Assembly: GCF_002156705.1 (NCBI RefSeq)
Contig: NZ_CP019893.1
Location: 434,001-498,000, forward strand
Source of the DNA: Natrarchaeobaculum aegyptiacum
Lineage (GTDB): Archaea > Halobacteriota > Halobacteria > Halobacteriales > Natrialbaceae
Length of the DNA stretch: 64,000 nt
Direction: 5' to 3'
Shown here: piece after piece, positions 18,987 through 27,759 of the stretch
Layout: every line of letters begins with the position of its first letter
How positions within the stretch are numbered: the stretch's first letter is position 1
Made by a program: the position numbers and the translations under genes
Notes under the pieces: model-generated
What the model was told of the DNA's origin: nothing
Databases searched by the model: none
What the model saw: the letters and a program-made list of their open reading frames with translations, nothing else

Positions 18987-20830
18987 GCACGAACACGAAC
19001 GCGAGCGACGAAGAGATTCCGAGCCGCGAGGTCGCCTACCGACTGTTCGCCGCCGAGTACGACGACGCCTCGCTCTCTCACACCGAGAGCGACGAGGAGC
19101 GCGCCCCGAACTACGTGGTCACGCCAACCGGTGCCCGGACGAACCGCGTGTTCGTCGTCGGGACGCTCACCGAAGTCGCAGACGTCAACGAGGAGATGGT
19201 TCGCGCCCGCGTCGTCGACCCGACGGGCGCGTTCGTCGTCTACGCCGGCCAGTACCAGCCCGACGAACTGGCGTTCTTAGAGCAGGTCTCCCCACCGGCG
19301 TTCGTCGCGGTCACCGGAAAGGCCCGGACCTTCGAACCCGAGGACGGTGACCGCGTCTACACATCGATCCGTCCGGAGAGCATCGCGACCGTCGACGCCG
19401 AGACGCGCGATCGCTGGGTCGTCAGCGCGGCCGAACGGACCCTCGAGCGAATCGGCACCTACGCCAGCGCTGCCACTATCGATGCACGCGGTGACGACCT
19501 TGCCGACGCGTTGGCCGAGGCTGGCGTCGACCGCGGACTGGCCGCCGGTATCCCGCTCGCTCAGGACCACTACGGGACGACGCCCGACTACCTCACAGCG
19601 CTCCAGGCGTGTGCGCTCGAGGCGGTCGAATCCGTCGCCGGAGATCGGACGGAGGTCACGGCCCCGTCGATCGGTCCAGACGAGTCGAATCCCGCCGGTG
19701 ACGCGTCGTTCGCGGCGCTGTCGGGGCTCGTGGATCTCGATCTCGACGTCGAAGCAGAACTCGAGGGCGAAGTTCCCGCGGACGAACGCGATGCGATGGA
19801 ACCAGCCGGCGATGCCGTTGCTGACTCGAGTCCCGAACAGGTGGAAACTCGCGCCGGTTCGGCCGAGCCGTCCGCCGAGACGACGACCGACGATCCAGAA
19901 CCCGTCGCGACCGACGATCCGGAGCCCGCTGGGGACGACGGCGGACCGGGCGACGTCCCGACCGCCAGCGTCGAGACGCCTGTCGAATCGACCGACAGCG
20001 ACGAGGTCGCGGCGAGCGACCCGGCGGACGATTCAGTGGGCGACGCGACGGTCTCCGACTCGACCGAGCCGACCGGGACGTCGGAAATCGAGTCGTCGGT
20101 CCCAACGGCCGACGAGGGTGCGAGCGCCGACTCCGAGACGATCGAGTTCGACTCAGAGGCGGACGCCGAGGCGGACCCTGACGACGACCTCGAGGACCTC
20201 GGTCCCGGAATGTACGAGATGGACGACGAGGAACGCGAACAGCTCGAGGCCGAGTTCGGCGCGGAGTTCACCACCGGAGCCGAAGTCGACGACCCCGGAG
20301 ACGCCGGACTCGAGACCGAGCCAGCAGCGGAGGCGACGACCGACGACAGCCCTGCGACCAGCGCTGAACCGGCGGACGCCGATCCGCTGGACGCGAGCGC
20401 CGACTCGAGCGCGGACGCTGGCGACGACCTCGAGACTGCACCCGAATCGACGCTCGAGGCAGGCGACGCCACGCTCGACTCGGCCCCGGAATCGTCGTTC
20501 GAATCCACGGACGAACCCGAGACGGACGACGAAATCGAAGACGACGAACTGGCCGACGCCGAGTCCGATCCCGACGAGACTGCTGACGCCGGCGAGAGCG
20601 ACGAATCCACGGCCGCCGACGAGGTCGCCGAGGACGTCGACCTCCAGTCGTACGTCGTCGACGCGATGACCGACCTCGACGACGGCAGCGGGGCCGACCG
20701 CGACGAACTCGTCGCGTCGGTGGTCGAGAACACCGGCGCCTCGAGCGAGGCCGTCGAGGACGCGATCCAGGACGCGCTGATGGGTGGCCAGTGTTACGAG
20801 CCCGACGACGGCGTCCTGAAAGCGATCTGA
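18983..20830 (+). CDS. rpap1: RPA-associated protein (COG3390 type)
   Basis: Partner of RPA1 in haloarchaea. The 615-residue protein has an N-terminal OB-fold domain (about 10-150, with NRVFVVGTLTEV and VDPTGAFVVYAGQYQP), a long acidic, low-complexity linker (about 240-540, very rich in D, E, S, A, T, P) and a C-terminal winged-helix-like domain (about 545-615). The start overlaps the rpa1 stop by 4 nt and is preceded by ggaggtgg. The linker is much longer than the folded parts and is probably disordered. Its charge could mimic DNA, but this is inference. Confidence 0.9.
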   Translation: MSTNTNASDEEIPSREVAYRLFAAEYDDASLSHTESDEERAPNYVVTPTGARTNRVFVVGTLTEVADVNEEMVRARVVDPTGAFVVYAGQYQPDELAFLEQVSPPAFVAVTGKARTFEPEDGDRVYTSIRPESIATVDAETRDRWVVSAAERTLERIGTYASAATIDARGDDLADALAEAGVDRGLAAGIPLAQDHYGTTPDYLTALQACALEAVESVAGDRTEVTAPSIGPDESNPAGDASFAALSGLVDLDLDVEAELEGEVPADERDAMEPAGDAVADSSPEQVETRAGSAEPSAETTTDDPEPVATDDPEPAGDDGGPGDVPTASVETPVESTDSDEVAASDPADDSVGDATVSDSTEPTGTSEIESSVPTADEGASADSETIEFDSEADAEADPDDDLEDLGPGMYEMDDEEREQLEAEFGAEFTTGAEVDDPGDAGLETEPAAEATTDDSPATSAEPADADPLDASADSSADAGDDLETAPESTLEAGDATLDSAPESSFESTDEPETDDEIEDDELADAESDPDETADAGESDESTAADEVAEDVDLQSYVVDAMTDLDDGSGADRDELVASVVENTGASSEAVEDAIQDALMGGQCYEPDDGVLKAI

Positions 20831-20833
20831 CCG

Positions 20834-21715
20834 ATGGACGACTCGAGTCCGTCTGAGCCGTCCTCCGACTCCCCTCGGGAACCGGATGAACCAGCGACTA
20901 TCGACGTGGGTGACCGCCCGCTCGTCGAACCGATCCCCGGCGAACCCGCAGCCACGGCACCGATCGGTGGCGATCTGGCACTGCTAATCGCAGACTACCA
21001 CGCGGGCTACGAGCCGGCACTCCGGTACGAACGGGGCGTCGACGTCCCCAGTCGTGCAACTGATCGCCGCGAACGGTTGCTGGCGTTACTCGAGCGAACT
21101 GGTGCCGACAGACTCGTCGTCTGCGGCGATCTGATGCACTCCATCGGTGATCCCGGCGGGACCGAACGCGGCGAACTCGAGGTGCTGTTCGACTCGCTCC
21201 CCGCGTCGCTCTCGGTGACCGTCGTCAAGGGCAACCACGACGGCGGTATCGGCGACTGGCTGGCCACGGAGGCCGACATCCCGGCCGAGCGGCTCCCGGA
21301 AATCGACGTCGTTCCCGGCGCCGGCGTCGCGCTCGATCGGATCGGCGTCTGTCACGGACACACCTGGCCCGCCGCGGACGCCCTCGAGTGTGACGTTCTC
21401 TGTCTCGGCCACGAACACCCGTGCGTCCGGCTCGAGGACGAGGTCGGTGGCAGTCGCGTCGAGCGCGTGTGGCTCCGCGGGCGTGCCGACCCGGGGCCGT
21501 TTCGACCGCGACCCGAGTACGAGGCCCTGCCGTGGCTGGCGGGTGAGCGTCCGCCCCGGATCGTCGTGCTCCCGGCGTTCAACGACCTCGTCGGCGGTAC
21601 CTGGGTGAATTTACCAGAGCAGTCGTTTCTCTCGCCGTTTCTTCCGGCGGGGCTGACCGAAGGTGAGACATATCTGCTCGACGGTACCCGACTGGGTCCG
21701 TATCGATCGGTCTGA
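20834..21715 (+). CDS. rpe: RPA-operon calcineurin-like phosphoesterase
   Basis: A 293-residue metallophosphoesterase of the MPE superfamily. Metal-site motifs appear in order: LLIADYHAGYE (D-x-H), VVCGDLMHS (GD), VVKGNHDGGI (GNHD), VCHGHTWPA and CLGHEHP. This is the third gene of the rpa1 operon, starting 3 bp after rpap1. The family is likely a phosphatase or nuclease acting with RPA in DNA repair, but the substrate is not known. An acidic Pro/Ser-rich N-terminus of about 25 residues precedes the domain. Confidence 0.9.
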   Translation: MDDSSPSEPSSDSPREPDEPATIDVGDRPLVEPIPGEPAATAPIGGDLALLIADYHAGYEPALRYERGVDVPSRATDRRERLLALLERTGADRLVVCGDLMHSIGDPGGTERGELEVLFDSLPASLSVTVVKGNHDGGIGDWLATEADIPAERLPEIDVVPGAGVALDRIGVCHGHTWPAADALECDVLCLGHEHPCVRLEDEVGGSRVERVWLRGRADPGPFRPRPEYEALPWLAGERPPRIVVLPAFNDLVGGTWVNLPEQSFLSPFLPAGLTEGETYLLDGTRLGPYRSV

Positions 21716-21810
21716 CGGGCGACAACCGCCAGAGAGAAACTATCGTTTTACCGGAATTTTCGAACGAATAGCGTGCGACGTGGAGATTACGTCGTTCGGG
21801 TTCGAACCGA
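21716..21810. other. Spacer after rpe, flank of IS remnant
   Basis: Short non-coding spacer. It contains ggttcgaacc (21799-21808), a tRNA T-loop-like palindrome, but no tRNA folds around it. On the minus strand this sequence lies immediately beyond the right end of the IS remnant, the position of the guide in a tnpB-type RNA. Confidence 0.5.
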
Positions 21811-21850
21811 CTTGACATCCTCCTCCGCGTGAACGCGGGAGGAATCCCAC
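21811..21850 (-). ncRNA. Possible guide-RNA (omega/reRNA-like) 3' scaffold of the tnpB remnant
   Basis: On the minus strand the right end folds as a strong hairpin: CTCCCGCG and CGCGGAGG pair around TTCA, followed by GATGTCAAG. In tnpB elements the RNA covering this end carries its guide in the flanking host sequence, here the bases below 21811. Expression from this truncated element is not known. Confidence 0.35.
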
Positions 21851-21876
21851 GGCACCGAACCGTTGAGTTGGGAATT

Positions 21877-22191
21877 TCAGGTTCGCAGATCACCAAGCCA
21901 ACGCACCGTCAGAATCGGTGAGTGGCCGGTCTGTGGGCAGTCTCCTGGGAGTGCCAAGCCCCCGGTACTCCTATCCTCGGTTGGGTTCGACCCTCGTGGT
22001 TGTTTGTGCCCGGCGGGGGTCGAATCAACGGTAACGGACTCGGAGTTACTTCTTCGGTCGGGTCGCCCGGTGCTTGTTATTTGATTCCCGCGTGGGCACA
22101 CCCTGTTTCCAGCGTGGGCGGACACTCGAACCGCCAGTTTCGGGCGCTCGGCTACATTGGGGTCATAGCCAATGTGCCGACACGCATACAT
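21877..22191 (-). pseudogene. tnpB: TnpB C-terminal remnant
   Basis: A minus-strand frame of about 104 codons reads YACRHIGYDPN near its start and later RVSAHAGNRVCPRG. This recalls the last zinc knuckle and tail of haloarchaeal TnpB proteins, with the second cysteine of the knuckle replaced (CRHIG instead of CxxCG). A stop codon lies just upstream (FVSH then stop), and the RuvC-like catalytic part is absent. It is therefore a fragment that at most preserves the overlapping guide-RNA scaffold. Assignment is moderate. Confidence 0.5.
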
Positions 22192-22286
22192 ACGTCAGTG
22201 TGAAACAAAAACGTACGGGAATTCCCGCTGTGACGGCGCGTATCCACGCCGTGAACGACGTGCTATTGCGCCTGCTCCGGGTATAA
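22179..22286. repeat. Copy 2 of the ~108-bp dispersed repeat
   Basis: Matches 1-108 at 106 of 108 positions. It forms the left end of the tnpB-type remnant. The matching part ends at the same base (gggtataa) in both copies, while the flanks beyond differ, which marks an element boundary. Confidence 0.75.
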
Positions 22287-22309
22287 TTAGCGAGATATTA
22301 TGGCTCGAA

Positions 22310-22449
22310 TTTTTATATTTTCTCGAGTCACGAGTCCAGGAATTGACCAGTAATGACTTCTTACGCACTCGCGCGTACGATATTACTGACCTGTAGGATA
22401 GGCGTATTCTCATAAGCGAGACGATACGAATAACAGAAAGCTTATACCG
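22310..22449 (+). promoter_or_regulatory. Promoter and leader region of the S-layer-type gene
   Basis: This AT-rich stretch contains two TATA-like boxes: ttttatattt (22311-22320) and gcttatacc (22441-22449). The second would place transcription start near 22470, giving a leader of about 110 nt before the ATG at 22584; long leaders are known for haloarchaeal S-layer genes. A 7-bp inverted repeat, cagtaat/attactg, lies around 22344-22390. The IS remnant ends only about 25 bp upstream of the first box. Confidence 0.45.
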
Positions 22450-22583
22450 AAATCTGCGAAAGGGAGGAGTACCCCTACCCGGAAGACCGACGCTGGCAGC
22501 AGCCGAGTCAGTCGGTTAGCGAGCTGGAAGCCTCCAGCGTATCGTGAGCCAACCACCCGAAACACGACATTACCACACAACAC

Positions 22584-25079
22584 ATGACAAGCGAACCAAC
22601 GATTCGCGAAAAGGGACGCGCCGTGTTCCTTGCCGCGCTGATGGTCCTCTCCGTGGTCGCCATGTCCGCAGCGTTTGCGGGCGGTGCGGCCGCCTCCGCT
22701 GAGGAGACAGAGCTCGACGATGTCGACGCTCTCCACAACAGTGTGCACTGGGAAGGACAGATTCTGAACGTATCGAACGACGATTGGGGCGAAGACCTGC
22801 AGCTTCGAGCCGTCGATGATTACGATGGCGGCGAAATTGAAAGCAGCTCCTTCGTCGAAGAACTTACCGCAGACGGTAACTTCGTCGAGATCGACACCGA
22901 TGGTCTCGAGGGATATTACACCGTCCAGAACGACTCTGGCTACCTCGAGTCCGGCGACGACGACCTCCGCTTCGAGGTCACCTCCCAGTCCCTCTCCGCC
23001 GAGTGGGACGAGGACACCGTGACCGAGGCTGACGACGACGTCGAACTCGAGCTCGACAGCAACCGCGCGAGCTACAACGTGACGATCGCGGCAGATGGTC
23101 TCGACTACGACCAGCTCAAGGCGCTGTTCGTCCACGACGGTGCCGACGGCATCGAGGCTATCGAAGAGGACGGTGAAGACTACCTCCCACTCGACAAGTT
23201 CGACGCTGACGACTTCGACGACCTCGAGAGCGACGACTACCTCACGCTCGACCTGAGCGACTGGGGAACGGACGAACTCATCGGTAACTTCAGCAACCTC
23301 GACGACACCGAGGGCATCGACGCTGGTGAGTACGACTTCGAAGTCTACGTGACCGACAGCTCCGCTGAAGCCACCGCGCCGATCGAATTCCGTGAGGAAG
23401 ACGTCGACGGTGCCTTCAGCCAGGGCGTCTACACGCAGTCCGCCGGTGACCTCGTCGAGATCACCCTCGAGCTCGAGGACACCGACGAAGCGTTCATCCA
23501 GATCGGTGACGAAGACGCTGGCTTCGTCGACGTCGTCCACGTCGAAGACGACGACGAAGACGGCGAAGTGAGCTTCTGGGTCAACACCCGAACGCTCGGT
23601 GTCACCAGTGAAGAGATCGATAACGTCTACGACGCGGGTGACGACGAGATTAACAGTCTCCTCCACGGAGACCTCGAGAACAGCTCCCAAGGAGCTGAAT
23701 CCGACTACGTCAACTTCTGGGACGAAGAAGTCGGTAACGACGACGACCTGCTCAACTTCGACCAGTACGTCGATGAGCTTGGTCTCGGTGACGACGCCGA
23801 GGACCAGCTGACCCGACCCCTCCAGCCGACCGACTACAGCCTGATCGCTGAGGCCGACGGCAACTTCATCGTCGACGATGGCGAATCCGAGGCCGACAAC
23901 GAAATCGACCAGGCGACGCTCGACCTGATCGCACCCGAACTCGGCGAAATCACGACTCACGTCGCACCTGAAGACGCCGCCGACGAGGACGACGAACTCG
24001 CCGACCTCCTCGACATCGTCACCGAGCGATCCGACGTCGCCGAGGACGACCGCCTGATCATCGAGGCCGAGGCCACCGGTATCTACGGTGCCCTCGCGGC
24101 CCACTCCGACAACGGCTTCGACATCGTCGAGGATGGCGTCGAAGCTGAAGCCCTTTACAACGTCATCGGCGACGAGGGTGAGGGCATCACCTTCGAGGTC
24201 GAAGCTGACGACGCGATCGGCAATCAGGACCCGACCGCGCTCCAGCTTGACGGCGTTGACGACGAAGACGTCTTCATCCTCGTGGACAACGAGGAAGGTG
24301 CCTTCTACGTTGTCGTCGACACCTCCTCGAGTGACGCCTTCGACGGCAGCCTTGAAGACGGCCAGACCTTCGACGTGACGCTCGAGTACGAGACCGACGA
24401 CGACGAACGCTACGCGTTCGACGACAACCCTGACAACGCCTTCGACGGCGGTGCTGACGGCCAGACCGGCGACGCCGCCTACCCGTACTTCAGCGCTGAC
24501 TCGACCCAGTCCGTGAGCACCGAGTTCACGATCGTCGAGCCCGAGGCCGCCTTCGACAACCTCGACGCTGACGACAACGTCCAGCTCGAGGCCAGCGACG
24601 ACGCCGTCGTGACGGGTGAGACGAACGTCGCACCCGGCTCGGAGATCGACATCCGCATCAGCAACGCTGGTGACACGCCGAGCTTCCTGACGACGGTCGA
24701 CGCTGAAATCGATTCCGACGGCACCTTCGAGTCCGAGGAGATCGACTTCGGCGACCGTAGCGTCGACGACGAGGCCGAACTCACCTTCCGCGTGGGTGGC
24801 AGCTCGATCGACGACGCTGACGGAATCTTCGTCGAGGCCATTGAAGACGTCGACGACGCTGACGACGAGGCCGACGACGAAGTTGACGACGACGCCGCTG
24901 ATGACGAGGCTGACGACGACGCCACTGACGACGAACCCGTCGAAACTGACGACGAACCCGTCGAGACCGACGACGAGCCCGTCGACACTGACGACGACGG
25001 CGTCCCCGGATTCGGTCTCGCCATCGCTATCGTCGCGCTCCTCGCCGCCGCGATGCTGGCACTCCGCCGCCAGAACTAA
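22584..25079 (+). CDS. csg: S-layer-type surface glycoprotein with PGF-CTERM anchor
   Basis: A secreted cell-surface protein of 831 residues. It starts with the haloarchaeal surface-glycoprotein signal peptide (REKGRAVFLAALMVLSVVAM, about 9-28), cleaved near AAASA (residue ~38). Sequons for N-glycosylation are visible at N62, N116, N165 and N235. The beta-rich ectodomain (about 40-760) is extremely acidic. It ends in a threonine-bearing acidic spacer with a 7-residue repeat (EPVETDD three times), then PGFGLAIAIVALLAAAMLAL and RR, the PGF-CTERM signal processed by archaeosortase A with lipid attachment. This is the plan of S-layer glycoproteins; whether it is the main S-layer subunit or a paralogue cannot be told, so the symbol is tentative. 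Confidence 0.85.
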   Translation: MTSEPTIREKGRAVFLAALMVLSVVAMSAAFAGGAAASAEETELDDVDALHNSVHWEGQILNVSNDDWGEDLQLRAVDDYDGGEIESSSFVEELTADGNFVEIDTDGLEGYYTVQNDSGYLESGDDDLRFEVTSQSLSAEWDEDTVTEADDDVELELDSNRASYNVTIAADGLDYDQLKALFVHDGADGIEAIEEDGEDYLPLDKFDADDFDDLESDDYLTLDLSDWGTDELIGNFSNLDDTEGIDAGEYDFEVYVTDSSAEATAPIEFREEDVDGAFSQGVYTQSAGDLVEITLELEDTDEAFIQIGDEDAGFVDVVHVEDDDEDGEVSFWVNTRTLGVTSEEIDNVYDAGDDEINSLLHGDLENSSQGAESDYVNFWDEEVGNDDDLLNFDQYVDELGLGDDAEDQLTRPLQPTDYSLIAEADGNFIVDDGESEADNEIDQATLDLIAPELGEITTHVAPEDAADEDDELADLLDIVTERSDVAEDDRLIIEAEATGIYGALAAHSDNGFDIVEDGVEAEALYNVIGDEGEGITFEVEADDAIGNQDPTALQLDGVDDEDVFILVDNEEGAFYVVVDTSSSDAFDGSLEDGQTFDVTLEYETDDDERYAFDDNPDNAFDGGADGQTGDAAYPYFSADSTQSVSTEFTIVEPEAAFDNLDADDNVQLEASDDAVVTGETNVAPGSEIDIRISNAGDTPSFLTTVDAEIDSDGTFESEEIDFGDRSVDDEAELTFRVGGSSIDDADGIFVEAIEDVDDADDEADDEVDDDAADDEADDDATDDEPVETDDEPVETDDEPVDTDDDGVPGFGLAIAIVALLAAAMLALRRQN

Positions 25080-25203
25080 CGACCGCTAACTACCGTCCGG
25101 ACCGGTTTCCGGACGCCCTCGATTGCGGCTTTTCTTTGGGTACTATCCTCGTAGCGGACGCTTTCGACGAGTCACACGTGCGCGTACAAACAAGTATACA
25201 GAT

Positions 25204-25250
25204 AGCCCTCGCCCTGTACTACAGTACACGAACAGCCCTCGCCCTGTACT
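25204..25250. repeat. Pair of 17-bp direct repeats, 30-bp period
   Basis: agccctcgccctgtact occurs at 25204-25220 and 25234-25250 without mismatch. The origin is unknown; it may be a short tandem duplication or part of an old element. Confidence 0.7.
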
Positions 25251-25319
25251 CGACAACCGCCGATTTAGTGACCTACTCGAGTCGAACTGCCGGCTCGTCA
25301 GGAACTGGCTGCAAGAAGA

Positions 25320-25363
25320 CGCCGGGTGAAAACTTTGGCCCTACCCGAAAGTTTGGCCCGGCG
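25320..25363. terminator. Nested inverted repeat, possible bidirectional terminator
   Basis: cgccggg (25320-25326) pairs with cccggcg (25357-25363), and inside it aacttt (25331-25336) pairs with aaagtt (25348-25353). It lies between two convergent genes, a likely place for transcript ends. There is no clear T-run, so the terminator role is only inferred. Confidence 0.4.
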
Positions 25364-25569
25364 TTTCACATGACAAGCGTTCGCGAATGGAACGCCGTGT
25401 GGGCTAGACCCACACTCGAAGCATCTAGCTCATCCTAAATTAGTATTCCGATCGGACAGATACGCAGACTGATGAGTCCACCTGATCAGCAGACGGACGT
25501 CAGTCCGGGTCCGCTGAGCAACCGACGATGGTGGTCGATTCAGAAAGCAACCGCTGGGACGACAGCCGC

Positions 25570-26814
25570 TCAGAACAGCGAGTCGGGAAGGAACTCGCGC
25601 TTGAAGAACGTCGCGAGCATCGGAAGGTCCTCTGCGTGGAGTAACCGAGCAATCGCGAACGGGTCACCGTTGTTCGCCTTCGCCAGCGTGTCCTCGTCGA
25701 GCTGGTTGAGGTCGGCCATGAGCTGGTCGTAGCGTTCGTTCTCTGCGAGGTACAGCAGTTTCGTCATCAACAGACGGTTACGCATGTTCGGTGCGACGTC
25801 ACGGTGCCAGAGGGTCTCGTAGACCTCGAGGTTCTCGGCGCTTGGTTCGACGTGGTCGTGGGTGAGACAGCTATCGGCTGCGGCAGCGGCGACGCGGCCG
25901 GACTTCATGCACTGGTGGATCCCTTCGCCCCAGAGCGGGTCGACAGTCGGGACGGTGTCACCGATGGCCATGAATCGGTCGGTGTGCATTTTGCCCGGCA
26001 TCTGGATATGCGCTGAACCGCGGTGTTGTTTCCCCTCGAGTCGCTCGGCGTTTGCGAGTCGGGGGTCGGTGTCGAGCCAGTGCTCGAGGTAGTCGTCGAC
26101 CGTGAACCCGTCGCGCGCGTACCGCGTGTGATAGTCGTTCTGGATGTAACAGAGGCCGACTTTCGCGGTGTCCTCGCCCGTGTGGAAGATCCACGAGTAG
26201 CCGCCAGGGGCGATCGCGTGGTCGAGGCGGAGCATCATCGCGTCGTGGAGGTCGGCGTATCCCGGCCGGTCGATGTCGATGCCTTCGAACTCGTACTCGA
26301 TCCCGATTGCGTGGTTCTTCCGCTTGAGGTCGCTGACGCCGAGGGCTTTCGCAAGTGGTGCAGAGGGTCCCGTGGCGTCGATCGTGATCTCTCCGTAGAC
26401 CTCCTGATCGCCGTTGTACCGGACACCGACGATCTCGCCGTTTTCCATGATCGGTTCGGTCACGCGCGCGCCGAACCGGTACTCGGCACCCTTTTCGCGA
26501 CTATCTTCGACGAGGAACCGTTTGAAATCGGCGAACTCGAGGACGGCGCCAGTCTGGGATTTGACGTAGTAGTCCGTCGGCGACTCGAGGACGACGCTGT
26601 CGGTGTACTGCATCACCACGTCGTCGGGAATTCCGAAGGCAGACATCATCGACGGGAACGTTCCCGCAGTTGACTTGTTGCTCGCGCGCGGGAACTCGTC
26701 TTCGGGTTCTGTTTCGAGGACGACGACGTCGTAGCCCCTCGCTGCCAGGTCCCGTGCACACTGCCCGCCTGCTGGACCGGCACCGGCGATCACTACGTCG
26801 TAGCGGTCGTTCAT
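25570..26814 (-). CDS. Geranylgeranyl reductase family flavoprotein
   Basis: An FAD-dependent oxidoreductase of 414 residues that probably reduces isoprenoid double bonds, as in saturating archaeal lipid chains or other prenyl groups. Motifs: the dinucleotide-binding GAGPAGGQCARDLA (about 10-23), the ADP-ribose-binding VVLETE end of strand 2, and the GDTVPTVDPLWGEGI segment (about 296-310) that contacts FAD. The lack of the digeranylgeranylglycerophospholipid reductase C-terminus means the exact substrate is open. The ATG at 26814 gives the standard N-terminus MNDRYDVVIAG. It is divergent from an HTH gene. Confidence 0.85.
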   Translation of the reverse strand: MNDRYDVVIAGAGPAGGQCARDLAARGYDVVVLETEPEDEFPRASNKSTAGTFPSMMSAFGIPDDVVMQYTDSVVLESPTDYYVKSQTGAVLEFADFKRFLVEDSREKGAEYRFGARVTEPIMENGEIVGVRYNGDQEVYGEITIDATGPSAPLAKALGVSDLKRKNHAIGIEYEFEGIDIDRPGYADLHDAMMLRLDHAIAPGGYSWIFHTGEDTAKVGLCYIQNDYHTRYARDGFTVDDYLEHWLDTDPRLANAERLEGKQHRGSAHIQMPGKMHTDRFMAIGDTVPTVDPLWGEGIHQCMKSGRVAAAAADSCLTHDHVEPSAENLEVYETLWHRDVAPNMRNRLLMTKLLYLAENERYDQLMADLNQLDEDTLAKANNGDPFAIARLLHAEDLPMLATFFKREFLPDSLF

Positions 26815-26979
26815 GCAATCAGGACTCTTTTCGACCCTAATGAGTTTATTCAGTCGTCGTTCGGTATCGATTTTCTGATGTTTTTGGCTCGAACGGGCCG
26901 GGACGCGACGGGGCGAGTGGTCCACACGTCCCGTCGTCGATCGCCTACCTTTTAGTCACACTTGGCCTATCTCACCTGT

Positions 26980-27759
26980 ATGGTCGACGTCCTCGACAAT
27001 AAACGGGCCGCGACGCGGTTTCGGATCCTCGTTCAGATCGCCGAGCGCCAGCCCGCGGTGAGCCAGGGGGAGATCGCCGAGGAAGTCGGCGTCACGAGCC
27101 AGGCCGTCTCCGAGTACATCCGCGAACTCGTCGACGACGGGTTAGTCGAGAAAGAGGGTCGGTCACGGTACCGCGTCACGCCCGAAGGCGTCGACTGGCT
27201 GTTCCAGGCCGCCGACGACGTTCGGCGGTTCGCCGACCACGTCACGGGTGACGTCCTGGACGCGATGAGCGAGGCGGCATACATCGCGACCGACGACATC
27301 GAAGAGGGTGAAACCGTCACCCTGTTCGTCGAAGACGGCCTGCTCCACGCCCGTCCCGGCGACGAGGGGCCAGCGACCGGCGTCGCGACGACCGACGCCG
27401 AGGCGGGCACCGACGTCGGGGTCAACAGTTTCGAGGGCGTCATGGATCTGGAACCGGGTTCGGTCACTGTCCTCCAGGTGCCCGCGGTTCGCAGCGGGGG
27501 TAGTCGCACCATCGACTCGAGTCTCGTCACCGACCACTGCGAGGAGGCAGACCTCGTCGTCGCCGCTGGTGTCGAGGCCGTCGTCGCGTGTCGAGCGGCC
27601 GGGACCGAGCCCGCAGTCCCGTTCGCAGCCGGCAAAATCGCCGCAGAGGGAGCCGAACGTGGCCTCACAGTGACCGCTCTGGTCACGACCGACGAGGTCG
27701 GCCGCGTCACCGACACCCTCAGGGAAGCCGACGTCTCCTACGAAGTTCTCGAGGGATAA
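26980..27759 (+). CDS. HTH transcription regulator (COG1497-like, DUF7839)
   Basis: A 259-residue protein with an N-terminal winged helix (about 5-75; helix-turn-helix SQGEIAEEVGVTSQAVSEYIREL, wing SRYRVTPEGVDWL) and a C-terminal domain of about 160 residues with alternating strands (VTVLQVP, ADLVVAAGVEAVVACRAAG). It resembles the conserved archaeal regulators of the COG1497 kind, for which targets are unknown. The C-terminal part could bind a small ligand. The ATG at 26980 is six codons inside a longer frame and directly follows a TATA-like ttttagtca region. It is divergent from the reductase gene. Confidence 0.75.
   Translation: MVDVLDNKRAATRFRILVQIAERQPAVSQGEIAEEVGVTSQAVSEYIRELVDDGLVEKEGRSRYRVTPEGVDWLFQAADDVRRFADHVTGDVLDAMSEAAYIATDDIEEGETVTLFVEDGLLHARPGDEGPATGVATTDAEAGTDVGVNSFEGVMDLEPGSVTVLQVPAVRSGGSRTIDSSLVTDHCEEADLVVAAGVEAVVACRAAGTEPAVPFAAGKIAAEGAERGLTVTALVTTDEVGRVTDTLREADVSYEVLEG

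Larger units (their letters stand above)
21811..22286 (-). mobile_element. Deletion derivative of a tnpB-type (IS1341/IS605-like) element
   Basis: Read on the minus strand, this ~476-bp block starts at TTATACCCGG (22286) and ends with the hairpin CTCCCGCG..CGCGGAG followed by GATGTCAAG (21811). That is the right-end form that I know from haloarchaeal tnpB-only elements, where it also forms the 3' scaffold of the guide RNA. The left 108 bp repeat the sequence at 1-108. Inside, one frame resembles the zinc-ribbon tail of TnpB. Almost the entire transposase gene is missing, so the element cannot move on its own. Identification rests on end structure and translated remnant, not on a database match. 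Confidence 0.6.
25080..25569. other. Intergenic region between convergent genes (repeats and hairpin)
   Basis: No convincing gene is present in these 490 bp. It holds two direct 17-bp repeats, agccctcgccctgtact (25204-25220 and 25234-25250), and the nested hairpin at 25320-25363. It receives transcription from both the S-layer-type gene and the convergent reductase gene. Confidence 0.6.

Noticed and set aside
21795-21812. T-arm-like ggttcgaacc near the IS remnant, possible tRNA
   Set aside because: No acceptor, D or anticodon stem can be folded around it on either strand, and the T stem does not pair well.
22074-22286. Plus-strand frame through the 108-bp repeat and the remnant
   Set aside because: It crosses the element boundary, has no recognisable domain, and only 28 codons lie in the repeat after its GTG.
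22410-24104. Long minus-strand frame opposite the S-layer-type gene
   Set aside because: It is the antisense shadow of an acidic, GAC/GTC-rich gene. The plus-strand gene has a signal peptide and PGF-CTERM anchor, the minus frame has none.
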